DNA of 64,000 bases from Solilutibacter pythonis (GCF_003697345.1 NZ_RFLY01000009.1:1-64000); one strand, 5' to 3'; shown: positions 53,179-61,759, counted from the first letter of the stretch. The notes: generated by a model not told the origin, from the letters alone. Made by a program: numbers and translations.

Positions 53179-53214
53179 ACGTCTATCTTGTGATTTGTCT
53201 TCAATAAAATCAAC

Positions 53215-53298
53215 ATTGTTAACGACAATACGTTTGTTGTTCACGGATGGGGATCAAGTGCTTCAGACATCAACATTTCCTGTTTTGTTGACGACAAA
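53215..53298. promoter_or_regulatory. two palindromic operators upstream of fic
   Basis: ATTGTTAACGACAAT (53215-53229) and TTTGTTGACGACAAA (53284-53298) share the core TTGTTnACGACAA with 5-bp inverted arms and sit 69 bp apart in an AT-rich island. Each is preceded by ATCAACATT (53209 and 53269). They look like binding sites of one regulator, possibly the Fic protein's own winged helix. Confidence 0.6.
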
Positions 53299-53534
53299 CC
53301 CGATTGATGTCGATGGGTGATACGCAACGTTGTTTGCCATCAATGAATGGCGCAGGATGAACATCGAGCGCTGATGGGCCGTATGGGCGAGGTCTTCCCG
53401 GGCATGCGGGCGCGCCCGCCTGATCTCCGCCAGCCCCCGAGGCATGGCGGCGACAGCCGCAGGCCGAAGCGGCGCGCGTTTCATCCCGGGCCGGTGGGAT
53501 TTCGATGCATGGTGGGAAGTCCGGCTCAAGGGTC

Positions 53535-53554
53535 TATAATCGATAATGATTATC
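53535..53554 (+). promoter_or_regulatory. Fur box overlapping the fecI promoter
   Basis: GATAATGATTATC (53542-53554) is a perfect inverted repeat matching the core of the Fur consensus. TATAAT at 53535-53540 abuts it and would serve as the -10, so iron-loaded Fur would block transcription. Confidence 0.75.
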
Positions 53555-53571
53555 GTTTGCTGAAGAAGCGA

Positions 53572-54078
53572 ATGCCCGACACTCACTTGCAGCTGCATCC
53601 TGTCGCACGCCTGTTCGATGCGCACGGCAATTGGTTGCAAGCCTGGCTTGGCCGGCGGCTGGGGTGCCGCGAACTGGCTTCGGATCTGGCGCAGGACACC
53701 TTCGTCAAAGTCTTGCGGGCGGGCACCGATGCCGCATCGCTCCAGGAGCCACGGGCCTATCTAGTCACGATTGCCCGCCGCCTGCTCGCCAACCATTACC
53801 GTCGCCACTCACTTGAGCAGGCATGGCTGGAAGCCTTGCGCGGCCTGCCGGAAGCCAGGGCGCCCTCGGAAGAGGAGCGCTGGGTCGTGCTGGAGACCTT
53901 GCACTTGCTGGATGAGGTTCTGGACGCTCTGCCCGCGCGGGTGCGTCGGACGTTTCTCTTGTCCCAACTCGAAGGCATGACCTATCCCGGCATCGCCGAG
54001 CGTTCCGGGGTGAGCGTGCGCACGGTCAAGCGCGACATGGCATCCGCCTTCGTGCATTGCCTGAAGGTGCTGGGGTGA
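53572..54078 (+). CDS. FecI-like ECF sigma factor
   Basis: 168 residues. Sigma region 2 (FDAHGNWLQAWLGRRLGCRELASDLAQDTFVKVL) and region 4 (LDALPARVRRTFLLSQLEGMTYPGIAERSGVSVRTVKRDMASAF) are complete. Typical iron-starvation sigma factor that reads a signal from the outer membrane through FecR. ATG at 53572 lies 17 bp after the Fur box; longer upstream frame is non-coding. The fecR GTG overlaps its stop (GTGA). Confidence 0.92.
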   Translation: MPDTHLQLHPVARLFDAHGNWLQAWLGRRLGCRELASDLAQDTFVKVLRAGTDAASLQEPRAYLVTIARRLLANHYRRHSLEQAWLEALRGLPEARAPSEEERWVVLETLHLLDEVLDALPARVRRTFLLSQLEGMTYPGIAERSGVSVRTVKRDMASAFVHCLKVLG

Positions 54079-55049
54079 GACGGCCCGGCGAATCGGGCAA
54101 GGCGGGCGCCACGCCGGCCGAACTGCCCGATGGGGTTTTGCATGCCGCCGCGGAATGGATGGCATTGCTTGCTTCCGGCGAGGCCGGGCAGACCGACATC
54201 GACGCATGCCGGGCATGGCGGGACCAGCATCCGGATCATGCCAGCGCATGGCGGCGCGCCGAACGGGTGTTCGGCCGATTGGAAAGCTTGCCCGCGCCCC
54301 TGGCGAGGCAGGCGCTGGATCGCCCGCGCTCCTCGTCGCGGCGGACACTGCTGCGCAATGCCCTGCTGCTGGCGATGGCGGTGCCGATTGGCGGCATTGC
54401 TTGGCGTCGGCTGTATGGGGTGGATCACCGCACCGGGCGAGGTGAGCGCCTGCAAATCGAGTTGGCCGACGGCAGCGCGCTGATGCTGGATGCCGACACG
54501 GCGGTGCGAGTGGATATGGGGCGGGATGCGCGCCGGCTCGAACTCGTGCGCGGCAGGCTTCACGTGCGCACGGCGACCGGCCCGTTGGCGCCGGCGCGTG
54601 CGCTGCAAATCGTGACCCGGCAAGGCGTCCTGCGTACTGGCGATGCCCGGTTCGGCGCCGGGGAGGCGCGCGCGGGGTTGCTCGTCATGGTCGAACAGGG
54701 CGTGCTGGAACTGGTCGCGGAAGCCGACCGGAGGGGCGGCACGATCGCGGCGGGACGGATGGCACGCATCGTCGATGGCGCCATCACCGAGATCCGCGCA
54801 TTGGGCGGGGAGGATCTCGCCTGGGTGGCGGGTCTCCTGCATGCGGACGGCGAGCGGCTGGACGCGTTTCTGGAGCGACTGGCGCGTTATCACCGTGGCT
54901 GGCTGAGGTGCGACCCCGCGGTGGCGGGCTTGCGGATTTCGGGCACGTTCCGTACCGACGACCCGGAAGGCGTGCTCGCGGTCGTGGTGCGGACCTTGCC
55001 GGTCAAGGTCGTGCGCCGCGGGCCGTGGACCCTGATCGAGGCGGCCTGA
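54075..55049 (+). CDS. FecR-like anti-sigma regulator
   Basis: 324 residues. Cytoplasmic N-terminus with DUF4880-like helices (HAAAEWMALLASGEAGQTDIDACRAWRDQHPDHASAWRRAE), one membrane helix (ALLLAMAVPIGGIAW, about 96-112), then the FecR periplasmic domain (GERLQIELADGSALMLDADTAVRVDM) and a secretin/TonB-short-N-like end (GLRISGTFRTDDPEGVLAVVV). Holds or activates the sigma factor depending on signal from the STN-bearing receptor downstream. GTG start overlaps the fecI stop. Confidence 0.92.
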   Translation: MRRPGESGKAGATPAELPDGVLHAAAEWMALLASGEAGQTDIDACRAWRDQHPDHASAWRRAERVFGRLESLPAPLARQALDRPRSSSRRTLLRNALLLAMAVPIGGIAWRRLYGVDHRTGRGERLQIELADGSALMLDADTAVRVDMGRDARRLELVRGRLHVRTATGPLAPARALQIVTRQGVLRTGDARFGAGEARAGLLVMVEQGVLELVAEADRRGGTIAAGRMARIVDGAITEIRALGGEDLAWVAGLLHADGERLDAFLERLARYHRGWLRCDPAVAGLRISGTFRTDDPEGVLAVVVRTLPVKVVRRGPWTLIEAA

Positions 55050-55072
55050 AAACGCACGCCCGATGCGTGTCC

Positions 55073-55108
55073 CCTTTCCTGTCGGCGCGTGTCAATGACA
55101 GGGAAAGG
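55073..55108 (+). promoter_or_regulatory. stem-loop between fecR and receptor genes
   Basis: CCTTTCCTGTC pairs with GACAGGGAAAGG allowing one bulge, in the 88-bp gap. It could attenuate readthrough or overlap the FecI-dependent promoter. Confidence 0.35.
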
Positions 55109-55137
55109 CGAGTCGTACCGCCGAAAGGAACCCCACC

Positions 55138-58092
55138 GTGAATCCGAACCACCCCTCTCCCTGGCCGGCGCGCCGCTGGCTGACGCATGCGCTGTGCCTG
55201 TCGATTCTTGCAACCGCGACCGCCACGCCGTTTCCCGTGCTGGCCTTGCAGGGCAAGCCCGTGCAACCGGGCGGGCGGCTGTCGATCGATATTCCCCCAG
55301 GGGAGCTTGGACCGGCGCTGAGACGCTTCGCGACCTTGCATGAGCTGACCCTGGCGTTCACGCCCGAGAGCGTCGCCGGCCGGCGCACGCAGGGCCTGTC
55401 CGGGACGTATGACGTCGAACAGGGCCTGAATAAGCTCCTGGCGGGAAGCGGATTGTCCTATCGCTTCGAGAGTGCGCGCACGATACGCCTGCTGCCCGGT
55501 TCCGAGGCCCCGCCATCGCAGGAAAACGTGATGCAGACCGCGCCGCTCAACGTCATGGGCGGCTGGACGGAGGGCGCGCTTCCCGCCTACGTGAGCGCCT
55601 ACGGGGGCCGGAGTCTGGCCGACACGGGCACCCGCGTGCTGTCCGGCGGTGGCTACCAGGCGCGCATCGCCGGCGATGGAGATGCCAACAGCGTGCTGCG
55701 CGGCATGGCCAACGTGCAGTACCAGAACGACGCGTCCAACGATGCCGGCTACGACGGCATGCGCGAGATCGACATGCGGCCGCTTGAGGTCTCGATCTCC
55801 GGCGGCAAGCTGTACGAGAACAACTTCCGCATCAACGGCATCGGCGTCAACAACCTGTCCGGGCGTGTGGAGAAACCCTCGCTGGCGGGTTATTGCGGCG
55901 ATGTCACCCACGATTACTGCACGGTGCACGATCAGTCGGTGATCTACGGCCTGCACTCGCAGACGGTATTCGTGCCCGATACGTTCGTCGAATCGGTCAC
56001 GGTGGTCGACAGCAACGCCTCGGCGCGCTATGGCGACTTCCAGGGTGGCGTGGTGGACTACAAGCTGGCCGACCCGAAAGATGCGTTCGGCATGACCTTC
56101 AACCATGACCGCAGCGGCAGCGACTGGGTGAATTACCGGCTAGGCACGAAAAACGGCGAGAACCGCTACAACCGCCTCAAGCCGTATTTCCGAAACGACA
56201 AATATGCGCTGTCGGTCAATGTGCCGGTGAGGGATGGTTGGGCGATGAGTCTTTCCTACAGCCAGCAGGACGCCCACAGCCGCAAACAGCGCGATGCCCA
56301 ATACGTCAACGACAGCGTGATCGAGGATGCCTCGACCAGCCGCTACTACCGGCTCGCTTCCCGGCACGACACCGCGTACGGCAAGTTCACGCTGGATGCG
56401 AACCGCACCGACTACACCAACAGCTTCATCAACGTCGCCTGGCTCGATACCGTGTTCGACGTGCGTACCCGTGGCCTGACTTCGCAGTTGCGGCACGAGA
56501 TCGATCTCGACGGCCTGCGTTGGGCGCGCGTCGGGCTGGGCGGAGTAAGCCTGACTTCCCGCCTGTTCCATAACGACTCGCGCGTGCTCAACAAATCCGA
56601 CCGCGACACGATCTATACCCCTTACGGGGCCAAGGCCATGGGACGCGGCGCCCGGCGATGGATATGGGAATCCGAAGAACTGCGCGGCATATGCCGCTAC
56701 GCGCCATCGGATTCGAGCTGCAGGCAGGGTGGTCATGGCGAACGCCAGCAGTCGCAGAAGGAAACGGGTCTCAGCGTCGAGATGGATGGCGACATCTTCC
56801 ATGGGCGGTTCAATGCCGGTTTCGACTGGAACCGCGCCACCGTCGAGCGCATGCGTCCGCGTGATGCCTGGTTCTACAGCTCGTACCGGACCGTGGCCGA
56901 CGATTTCCCCACAGACTGGAAGAACCGCCGCTTCATCTGCGCGGAAGGCGATTCGAGTTGCAGTGCCGAGCAATACGCCAGCATGCTGACCGGCTACAGC
57001 GCCTATCGCGCCACCGCTTCGGTCGACATGCTGAGCGCCCATGCCGAATACGACCGGCGCTGGGGACACTGGTCGCTACGCGCCGGTCTGCGTGCCGACT
57101 ACGAAAGCTATTTCAGGAATACCAACCTGTCGCCGCGCATGGTGTTGAGCTTCCTGCCGCACGAGCGGGTCTCCTTGAGCGCCGGTTTCAACCGCTATTA
57201 CAACGGCGCCGCGCTGTATTACGCGATCCGCGACCAGCAGCCCTCGCAGGTGAATTACAGGATCGATGGATCTTCGCGTCGCGCCGATCCGGTGACGGGC
57301 AAAGTCCGGCAAGACTGGAAACCGCACGCAAGGCGATATGTGTCCTATCGCGATGCCGGTCTGGATACGCCTTATACGGACGAGATCACCAGTGCGTTGC
57401 AATGGCACGAGCCATGGCTGGACGGCAGCCTGCGATTGCGTCTGATCGATCGCCGCGGCAAGGATCAGTTCGCCACCTCGAAGGCGGCCAGCCGCGAGTT
57501 CGTGCTGACCAACGATGGTCGTAGTCGCTACCGCTCGGCGAGCCTGGAGTACCGGAAGTCGTGGTCGGATACGCCGCTGGCCGATCAGCTCGGCGTGTCG
57601 TTGTCGACCACCTGGTCCAGGCGCGCCACCTCATCCAGCACCTATTTCGACGACGACGGCCAAACCAGCCCGGATGACTTCATCTACTACCGGGAGAGAA
57701 CCTATACCCGCGCCACTTTTCAAGAAGTCACCGGCAATCTGGACATCCCGGTACGGTCTTCCCTGGTGGTGGATTCCGATTGGCTGGACAATCGCCTGAG
57801 CTTGGCGCTCAGCTTCGATCACAACTTCAGCTACGACGCCGTTCGCGACAGCGCCACCGACATCGTCATCGACGACCAGCGCTACAACGTGTACGAGGAT
57901 TACCGCGCGAAAGCCACCACGACGGTGGGCCTGTCCGGTACCTGGCAGGCTTGGAGTGGCGATACGGCGGGTGTGTCGCTGCGGTTCCGGGTCAACAACC
58001 TGTTCAACGACTTCGGTAACGCGTACGCCAGCGCGAACCGTCCGTGGCTGCGCGGCCGGTCGTTCTGGGCGGGCGTGGCCCTGCGGTTTTGA
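55138..58092 (+). CDS. FecA-type TonB-dependent receptor with STN signalling domain
   Basis: 984 residues, start GTG after AAAGGAACCCCACC. Signal peptide (LTHALCLSILATATATPFPVLA), then an STN domain (LSIDIPPGELGPALRRFATLHELTLAFTPE ... GLSYRFESARTIRLLPG) that talks to FecR, a plug domain (DANSVLRGMANVQYQ; NASARYGDFQGGVVDYKLADP) and a long barrel ending AGVALRF. Two extracellular-looking segments carry paired cysteines (CGDVTHDYC; CRYAPSDSSC; CAEGDSSC). It binds an iron- or metal-related ligand; which one is not readable. Part of the Fur-controlled cluster. Confidence 0.92.
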   Translation: MNPNHPSPWPARRWLTHALCLSILATATATPFPVLALQGKPVQPGGRLSIDIPPGELGPALRRFATLHELTLAFTPESVAGRRTQGLSGTYDVEQGLNKLLAGSGLSYRFESARTIRLLPGSEAPPSQENVMQTAPLNVMGGWTEGALPAYVSAYGGRSLADTGTRVLSGGGYQARIAGDGDANSVLRGMANVQYQNDASNDAGYDGMREIDMRPLEVSISGGKLYENNFRINGIGVNNLSGRVEKPSLAGYCGDVTHDYCTVHDQSVIYGLHSQTVFVPDTFVESVTVVDSNASARYGDFQGGVVDYKLADPKDAFGMTFNHDRSGSDWVNYRLGTKNGENRYNRLKPYFRNDKYALSVNVPVRDGWAMSLSYSQQDAHSRKQRDAQYVNDSVIEDASTSRYYRLASRHDTAYGKFTLDANRTDYTNSFINVAWLDTVFDVRTRGLTSQLRHEIDLDGLRWARVGLGGVSLTSRLFHNDSRVLNKSDRDTIYTPYGAKAMGRGARRWIWESEELRGICRYAPSDSSCRQGGHGERQQSQKETGLSVEMDGDIFHGRFNAGFDWNRATVERMRPRDAWFYSSYRTVADDFPTDWKNRRFICAEGDSSCSAEQYASMLTGYSAYRATASVDMLSAHAEYDRRWGHWSLRAGLRADYESYFRNTNLSPRMVLSFLPHERVSLSAGFNRYYNGAALYYAIRDQQPSQVNYRIDGSSRRADPVTGKVRQDWKPHARRYVSYRDAGLDTPYTDEITSALQWHEPWLDGSLRLRLIDRRGKDQFATSKAASREFVLTNDGRSRYRSASLEYRKSWSDTPLADQLGVSLSTTWSRRATSSSTYFDDDGQTSPDDFIYYRERTYTRATFQEVTGNLDIPVRSSLVVDSDWLDNRLSLALSFDHNFSYDAVRDSATDIVIDDQRYNVYEDYRAKATTTVGLSGTWQAWSGDTAGVSLRFRVNNLFNDFGNAYASANRPWLRGRSFWAGVALRF

Positions 58093-58106
58093 AGCGCCCG
58101 TGGGCC

Positions 58107-59369
58107 ATGGCCCTGGCCGAAGCATTGGCCGGCGGGTGGGGTCCAGCCTGCCGGGCGAAGCGCCGGCAGGCAAGGCGGTCGGCCACGGCGTTGGCCGGCT
58201 TCGTGCGACCGGTTCCAGCCCTGTTTCTGGCCGGGGCGATGGCGGTGGTGCCATCCTCGGGAATGCCACCGCACGCACGGATGCCGGAGGCGGTCGTCTC
58301 CCCGGCGGATTGCACGACGTGGCTGCGCGCTCCGGCGCCCGCAGAGATGCCGCCAGGGCTGGTCGCCTGTCTTCGCCGGGCCTATGCCGCGCCACCCGCG
58401 CAATGGCCCGCGCCCCATGTCGACGCGGGTGTGGCATGGCGCGAGCTGGGGCCGATCGCCGACGCGCCGGTGCCGGAACCGGACGACAACCCGAGCAGCC
58501 ATACGAAAATTGCGCTGGGCCGCCGCTTGTTCCACGATCCGCGACTGTCTCGATCCGGCCAGATCGCCTGCGCCAACTGCCATGAGCAGGCGCTGGGCTG
58601 GGCCGATGGCCGGCGTGTGGCGTTTGGCCACGACCGTCAGCCCGGGCGGCGCAACGCGATGAGTGTGGCGATGGCCGGATACGCCACGACGCTATTCTGG
58701 GATGGCCGCGCCGCATCGTTGGAAGACCAGGCGATGCACCCGGTGGAAGACCCGAGGGAGATGGCGTTCACCCGCCGCGAGATGGTGGCACGGCTGCGCG
58801 CGCTGGCGGAGTACCGCGCCGCCTTCGAGGCCGCGTTCGGCTCGCGGGAGGTCGATGAACGACGCATCTCGCAGGCATTGGCCGCGTTCCAGCGCAGCCT
58901 GGCGCCGCGTCATGGCCGCTTCGACCGTTTCCTGGGCGGGCGCGGCAATGCGCTGGATGATCGCCAGTTGCTGGGTCTGCACTTGTTCCGCACGCGCGCG
59001 CGCTGCATCAATTGCCATCATGGCCCGACCCTGAGCGACAACCGCTTCCACAACCTGGGTCTGCATGGCTACGGCACGCCGAACGGCGACCTGGGCCGCT
59101 ATGAGGTCACGGGCGACCCGGCCGACGTGGGGCGTTTCCGCACCCCAAGCCTGCGCAACGTCAAGCGGACCGGACCGTGGATGCACAATGGCGAATTCCC
59201 GCTGCTCGAAGGTGTGCTGCGCATGTACAACCTGGGTATGGTGAAGCCGGTGCGGCGTCCGGGGCAGGAAGACGATCCGCTGTTTCCCGAGACCGATCCG
59301 CTTCTACGGCCGCTGGGGCTGAATGAAACCGAGCTCGGGGCGATCGTTTCGTTCCTCGAAACTTTGTAG
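58107..59369 (+). CDS. MbnH/cytochrome-c-peroxidase-like dihaem protein
   Basis: 420 residues. A basic N-terminus and hydrophobic stretch (VRPVPALFLAGAMAVVPSSGMP) suggest periplasmic export. Two c-type haem sites: Cys155-Ala-Asn-Cys158-His159 and Cys300-Ile-Asn-Cys303-His304, with the family patterns KIALGRRLFHDPRLSRSGQIACANCH, DGRAASLEDQAMHPV and FRTPSLRNVKRTGPWMHNGEF. Starts 14 bp after the receptor gene, so in its operon. Similar enzymes (MbnH) accompany TonB receptors and FecI/FecR in methanobactin loci, where MbnH works with MbnP; no MbnP is present here. ATG at 58107 is one choice; TTG at 58089 is another. Confidence 0.88.
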   Translation: MALAEALAGGWGPACRAKRRQARRSATALAGFVRPVPALFLAGAMAVVPSSGMPPHARMPEAVVSPADCTTWLRAPAPAEMPPGLVACLRRAYAAPPAQWPAPHVDAGVAWRELGPIADAPVPEPDDNPSSHTKIALGRRLFHDPRLSRSGQIACANCHEQALGWADGRRVAFGHDRQPGRRNAMSVAMAGYATTLFWDGRAASLEDQAMHPVEDPREMAFTRREMVARLRALAEYRAAFEAAFGSREVDERRISQALAAFQRSLAPRHGRFDRFLGGRGNALDDRQLLGLHLFRTRARCINCHHGPTLSDNRFHNLGLHGYGTPNGDLGRYEVTGDPADVGRFRTPSLRNVKRTGPWMHNGEFPLLEGVLRMYNLGMVKPVRRPGQEDDPLFPETDPLLRPLGLNETELGAIVSFLETL

Positions 59370-59511
59370 AAGACGGGCCCTTTCCGCGCTCCGTCGATGC
59401 TTGGGGCGCGTCGGCCTTCCTTGCCGGGCGTTGGCCGGCTCGGTCACTCCCGCCCGGGGCCGGCTCGCGTCGATGCAAATGTCGAGTCCCGCTTGCGCGC
59501 GGTCCCACGCT

Positions 59512-59994
59512 TCACTCGATGGCGGCAAGCCAGGTGGCGGCGATCGCTTCCAGCCCGCGCTGGTCGTCGGCGTCGAAGCGCGCCGCGATGGGGCTGTCGA
59601 TGTCGAGTACACCGATCAACTCGCCTTCCTTCACCAGCGGGATGACGATTTCCGAGCGCGAAGCCGCATCGCAGGCGATATGGCCGGGAAAGGCGTGGAC
59701 GTCGGCCACTCGCTGCGTTTCGCGCGCGCGCGCGGCGGCCCCGCAGACGCCCTTGTCCAGCGCAATGCGCACGCAGGCCGGCAACCCCTGGAACGGGCCG
59801 ACCACCAATTCCCGGCCATCGAAGAAATAGAAACCGGCCCAGTTGAGCGCGGGCAGGGCATTGAACAGCAGGGCGGAAAGATTGGCGGCGTTGGCGATCC
59901 GGTCGCGCTCGCCGTGCAACAAGCCCTCGGCCTGTGCCAGCAGTTGCGCGTATTGCGCCGGCTTGTCGCCGGAAAGCGAATTCATCTCGAACAT
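59512..59994 (-). CDS. msrC: GAF-domain free methionine-(R)-sulfoxide reductase
   Basis: 160 residues forming one GAF domain. Cys74, Cys84 and Cys108 have exactly the 10- and 24-residue spacing of the catalytic cysteines in E. coli fRMsr. Reduces free Met-R-sulfoxide with thioredoxin. NWAGFYFFDGRELVVGPFQG and VLDIDSP motifs are typical. Start at 59994 or 59985. Confidence 0.92.
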   Translation of the reverse strand: MFEMNSLSGDKPAQYAQLLAQAEGLLHGERDRIANAANLSALLFNALPALNWAGFYFFDGRELVVGPFQGLPACVRIALDKGVCGAAARARETQRVADVHAFPGHIACDAASRSEIVIPLVKEGELIGVLDIDSPIAARFDADDQRGLEAIAATWLAAIE

Positions 59995-60031
59995 GCGGCC
60001 AGTTTAGCGGCTTCGCGGAGTAACGAAGGCT

Positions 60032-60185
60032 CCGCCCGTGCCGCCCGTGCCGCCCGTGCCGCCCGTGCCGCCCGTGGCGTCCGTGGCGTCCGTGGCGTCC
60101 GTGGCGTCCGTGGCGTCCGTGGCGAGACGATACGAGACGATACGAGACGAGACGAGACGGGACGAGACGGGACGGGACGGGACGG
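60032..60185. repeat. compound minisatellite (9-bp and 5-bp units)
   Basis: Five copies of CCGCCCGTG (60032-60076) are followed by five copies of GCGTCCGTG (60077-60121), then two GAGACGATAC units and a run of GAGAC/GGGAC pentamers to about 60185. It lies in the 447-bp gap between divergent msrC and bioD. The rest of that gap (60186-60441) has no gene; a 26-bp imperfect direct repeat is at 60284 and 60351. Confidence 0.95.
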
Positions 60186-60441
60186 TGCGATGGCAGCGAG
60201 GCGGCGAGCGACGGGCCAAGCAACTTCTTGACCGTACAGGCGCGAAAGCCGAAGTGAGCCGTGGTACCACCGGCCCGGCATCGGTCTTCGCGGCTGTGCG
60301 TGGCGCAATCCAACGACCCGCACAAGCGCGAGGGAGGGGGAAGCCGGCAGGTCTTCGCGGCCGTGTGCGGCGCAACCGGGCACGATGCGAAAGGCAGGGC
60401 GCGAAGCCACCGGCGTGGCCGCGCGCGGCAAAATACGGCCG

Positions 60442-61077
60442 ATGATTCTTCACGATGCCTACGTCACCGGTACCGATACCGAAATCGGCAAGACCTTCGT
60501 CACCTGCGCCCTGCTGCGCGCGGCGCGGGACGCGGGCCATCGCGTTATCGGCATGAAGCCGGTGGCGAGCGGATGCATCGACACGCCCGCGGGCTGGCGC
60601 AGCGAGGATGCGCTGGCGCAACTGGACGCCGATGGCGTTGCGGATGCGCCGTATGCGCTGCGCAATCCGTATGCGCTGCCGCTGCCGGTGGCGCCGGAAA
60701 TCGCCGCGCGCGCGGCCGGCGTCGAAATCGGGCTGGGGGAGATCGCCGAGGCGCATCGGCGCCTGCGTGCGATGCCGGGTGTCGAAGGTGTGCTGGTGGA
60801 AGGCGTCGGCGGCTGGCTGGCGCCGCTGAGCGAAAGCCTGGAACAAGCCGATGTGGCGCGCGCGCTCGGATTGCCGGTGTTGATGGTGGTCGGCCTGCGG
60901 CTGGGGTGTGTGCATCACGCGCGCTCGACCTGGCGGGCGATTCTGGCCGACGGCTGCGAATTCGCCGGGTGGGTCGCCAACCCGGTCGACCCGGCGATGG
61001 ACGCCTTCCAGGCCAACCTCGCCACGCTCGCACGCGTGTTGGGCCAAGCCCCGCTGCGGGTGTTGGCGCGCGCCTGA
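60442..61077 (+). CDS. bioD: dethiobiotin synthetase
   Basis: 211 residues. P-loop TGTDTEIGKTFVTCALL at the N-terminus, KPVASGC substrate site, EGVGGWLAPLSE and the GWVANPVDP nucleotide-binding region. Closes the ureido ring of biotin using ATP and CO2. No other bio genes adjoin it. ATG at 60442 fits the family start; the frame is open upstream through non-coding sequence. Confidence 0.93.
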   Translation: MILHDAYVTGTDTEIGKTFVTCALLRAARDAGHRVIGMKPVASGCIDTPAGWRSEDALAQLDADGVADAPYALRNPYALPLPVAPEIAARAAGVEIGLGEIAEAHRRLRAMPGVEGVLVEGVGGWLAPLSESLEQADVARALGLPVLMVVGLRLGCVHHARSTWRAILADGCEFAGWVANPVDPAMDAFQANLATLARVLGQAPLRVLARA

Positions 61078-61102
61078 GCCGGCGTTCGCATCACGCCAAC
61101 AA

Positions 61103-61132
61103 GAAACCCGGCAGCCGAAGCCGCCGGGTTTC
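61103..61132. terminator. bidirectional terminator between bioD and the phasin gene
   Basis: Ten-bp stem GAAACCCGGC / GCCGGGTTTC with a 10-nt loop between convergent genes. On the minus strand it is followed by TTGTTGGCG, after TTTC of the stem. Confidence 0.75.
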
Positions 61133-61156
61133 GCGAGGTGCGGGGCGTGGCCGGGA

Positions 61157-61567
61157 TCAGTCGGCGCGCGCGGCCTTCTTGGCGGCGGCCTTCACCGCCT
61201 TTTCGCCTTCGGCCTGGGCCTTGGCGACGGCTTGCTCCACCTCGCCCTTGGCGATCTGGGTGATGGCTTCGTTGGTCTTCACCGTGCGGTCGAAGATTTC
61301 CTGGCCGGCGGCGACGGCGCGCTCGGCGTTTTCGCGGGCGACCTGGATGCCGGCCGGGACGGCGTTGCGCAGGCCGTTGAAATCGCGTGCTTCGTTCAAC
61401 TGGCTCCAGAAGGCGAAGGTGGCGCTGGCGCTTTCCTCGATGGCGGCGAGTTGCAGGCCGAAGACCTGCTCCGCGTTCTCCAGCGCCAGACGGTTGATGC
61501 GGGCCGCGGTGTCGGCGAACTGACGGGTAGCGGCGGCGAACTGCTCGTTGAACTGCTGCTGATACAT
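61157..61567 (-). CDS. phasin family protein
   Basis: 136 residues, all-helical: QQQFNEQFAAATRQFADTAARINRLALENAEQVFGLQLAAIEES, then FDRTVKTNEAITQIAKGEVEQAV and an Ala/Lys-rich tail. Phasin_2-like proteins coat polyhydroxyalkanoate granules. No PHA synthase is in the window. Its promoter carries a twin operator (61611-61652). Confidence 0.85.
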   Translation of the reverse strand: MYQQQFNEQFAAATRQFADTAARINRLALENAEQVFGLQLAAIEESASATFAFWSQLNEARDFNGLRNAVPAGIQVARENAERAVAAGQEIFDRTVKTNEAITQIAKGEVEQAVAKAQAEGEKAVKAAAKKAARAD

Positions 61568-61610
61568 GACTCTCTCCTCGGCTGGTTGGGTGAAACCGGG
61601 GGAACCCGAT

Positions 61611-61652
61611 TTGTGCGATGCAACATACCCCGAATTATTGTGCGTTGCAACA
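61611..61652 (-). promoter_or_regulatory. phasin promoter with two PhaR/PhbF-like operators
   Basis: TTGTGCGATGCAACA (61611-61625) and TTGTGCGTTGCAACA (61638-61652) differ by one base and lie 27 bp apart. On the minus strand they read TGTTGCnnnGCACAA, close to the TGnTGCnnnGCAA sites of PHA regulators. A minus-strand promoter (TTGCAA 61645-61650, 17 bp, TATGTT 61622-61627) is embedded. Confidence 0.65.
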
Positions 61653-61759
61653 ATTCGATTGCAATCGTTTCCGTATGTTCGATCTGGCGAGGCCCGGTTG
61701 GGCGAAGCGGGCGGGGAACGATGGCGCCTGATTTGTACGCCGGCAATGTGGCAGGCGCT

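Noticed and set aside
60032-60185. Could the repeats be a CRISPR array?
   Set aside because: Units are 5-9 bp and contiguous with no unique spacers; no cas genes in the window.
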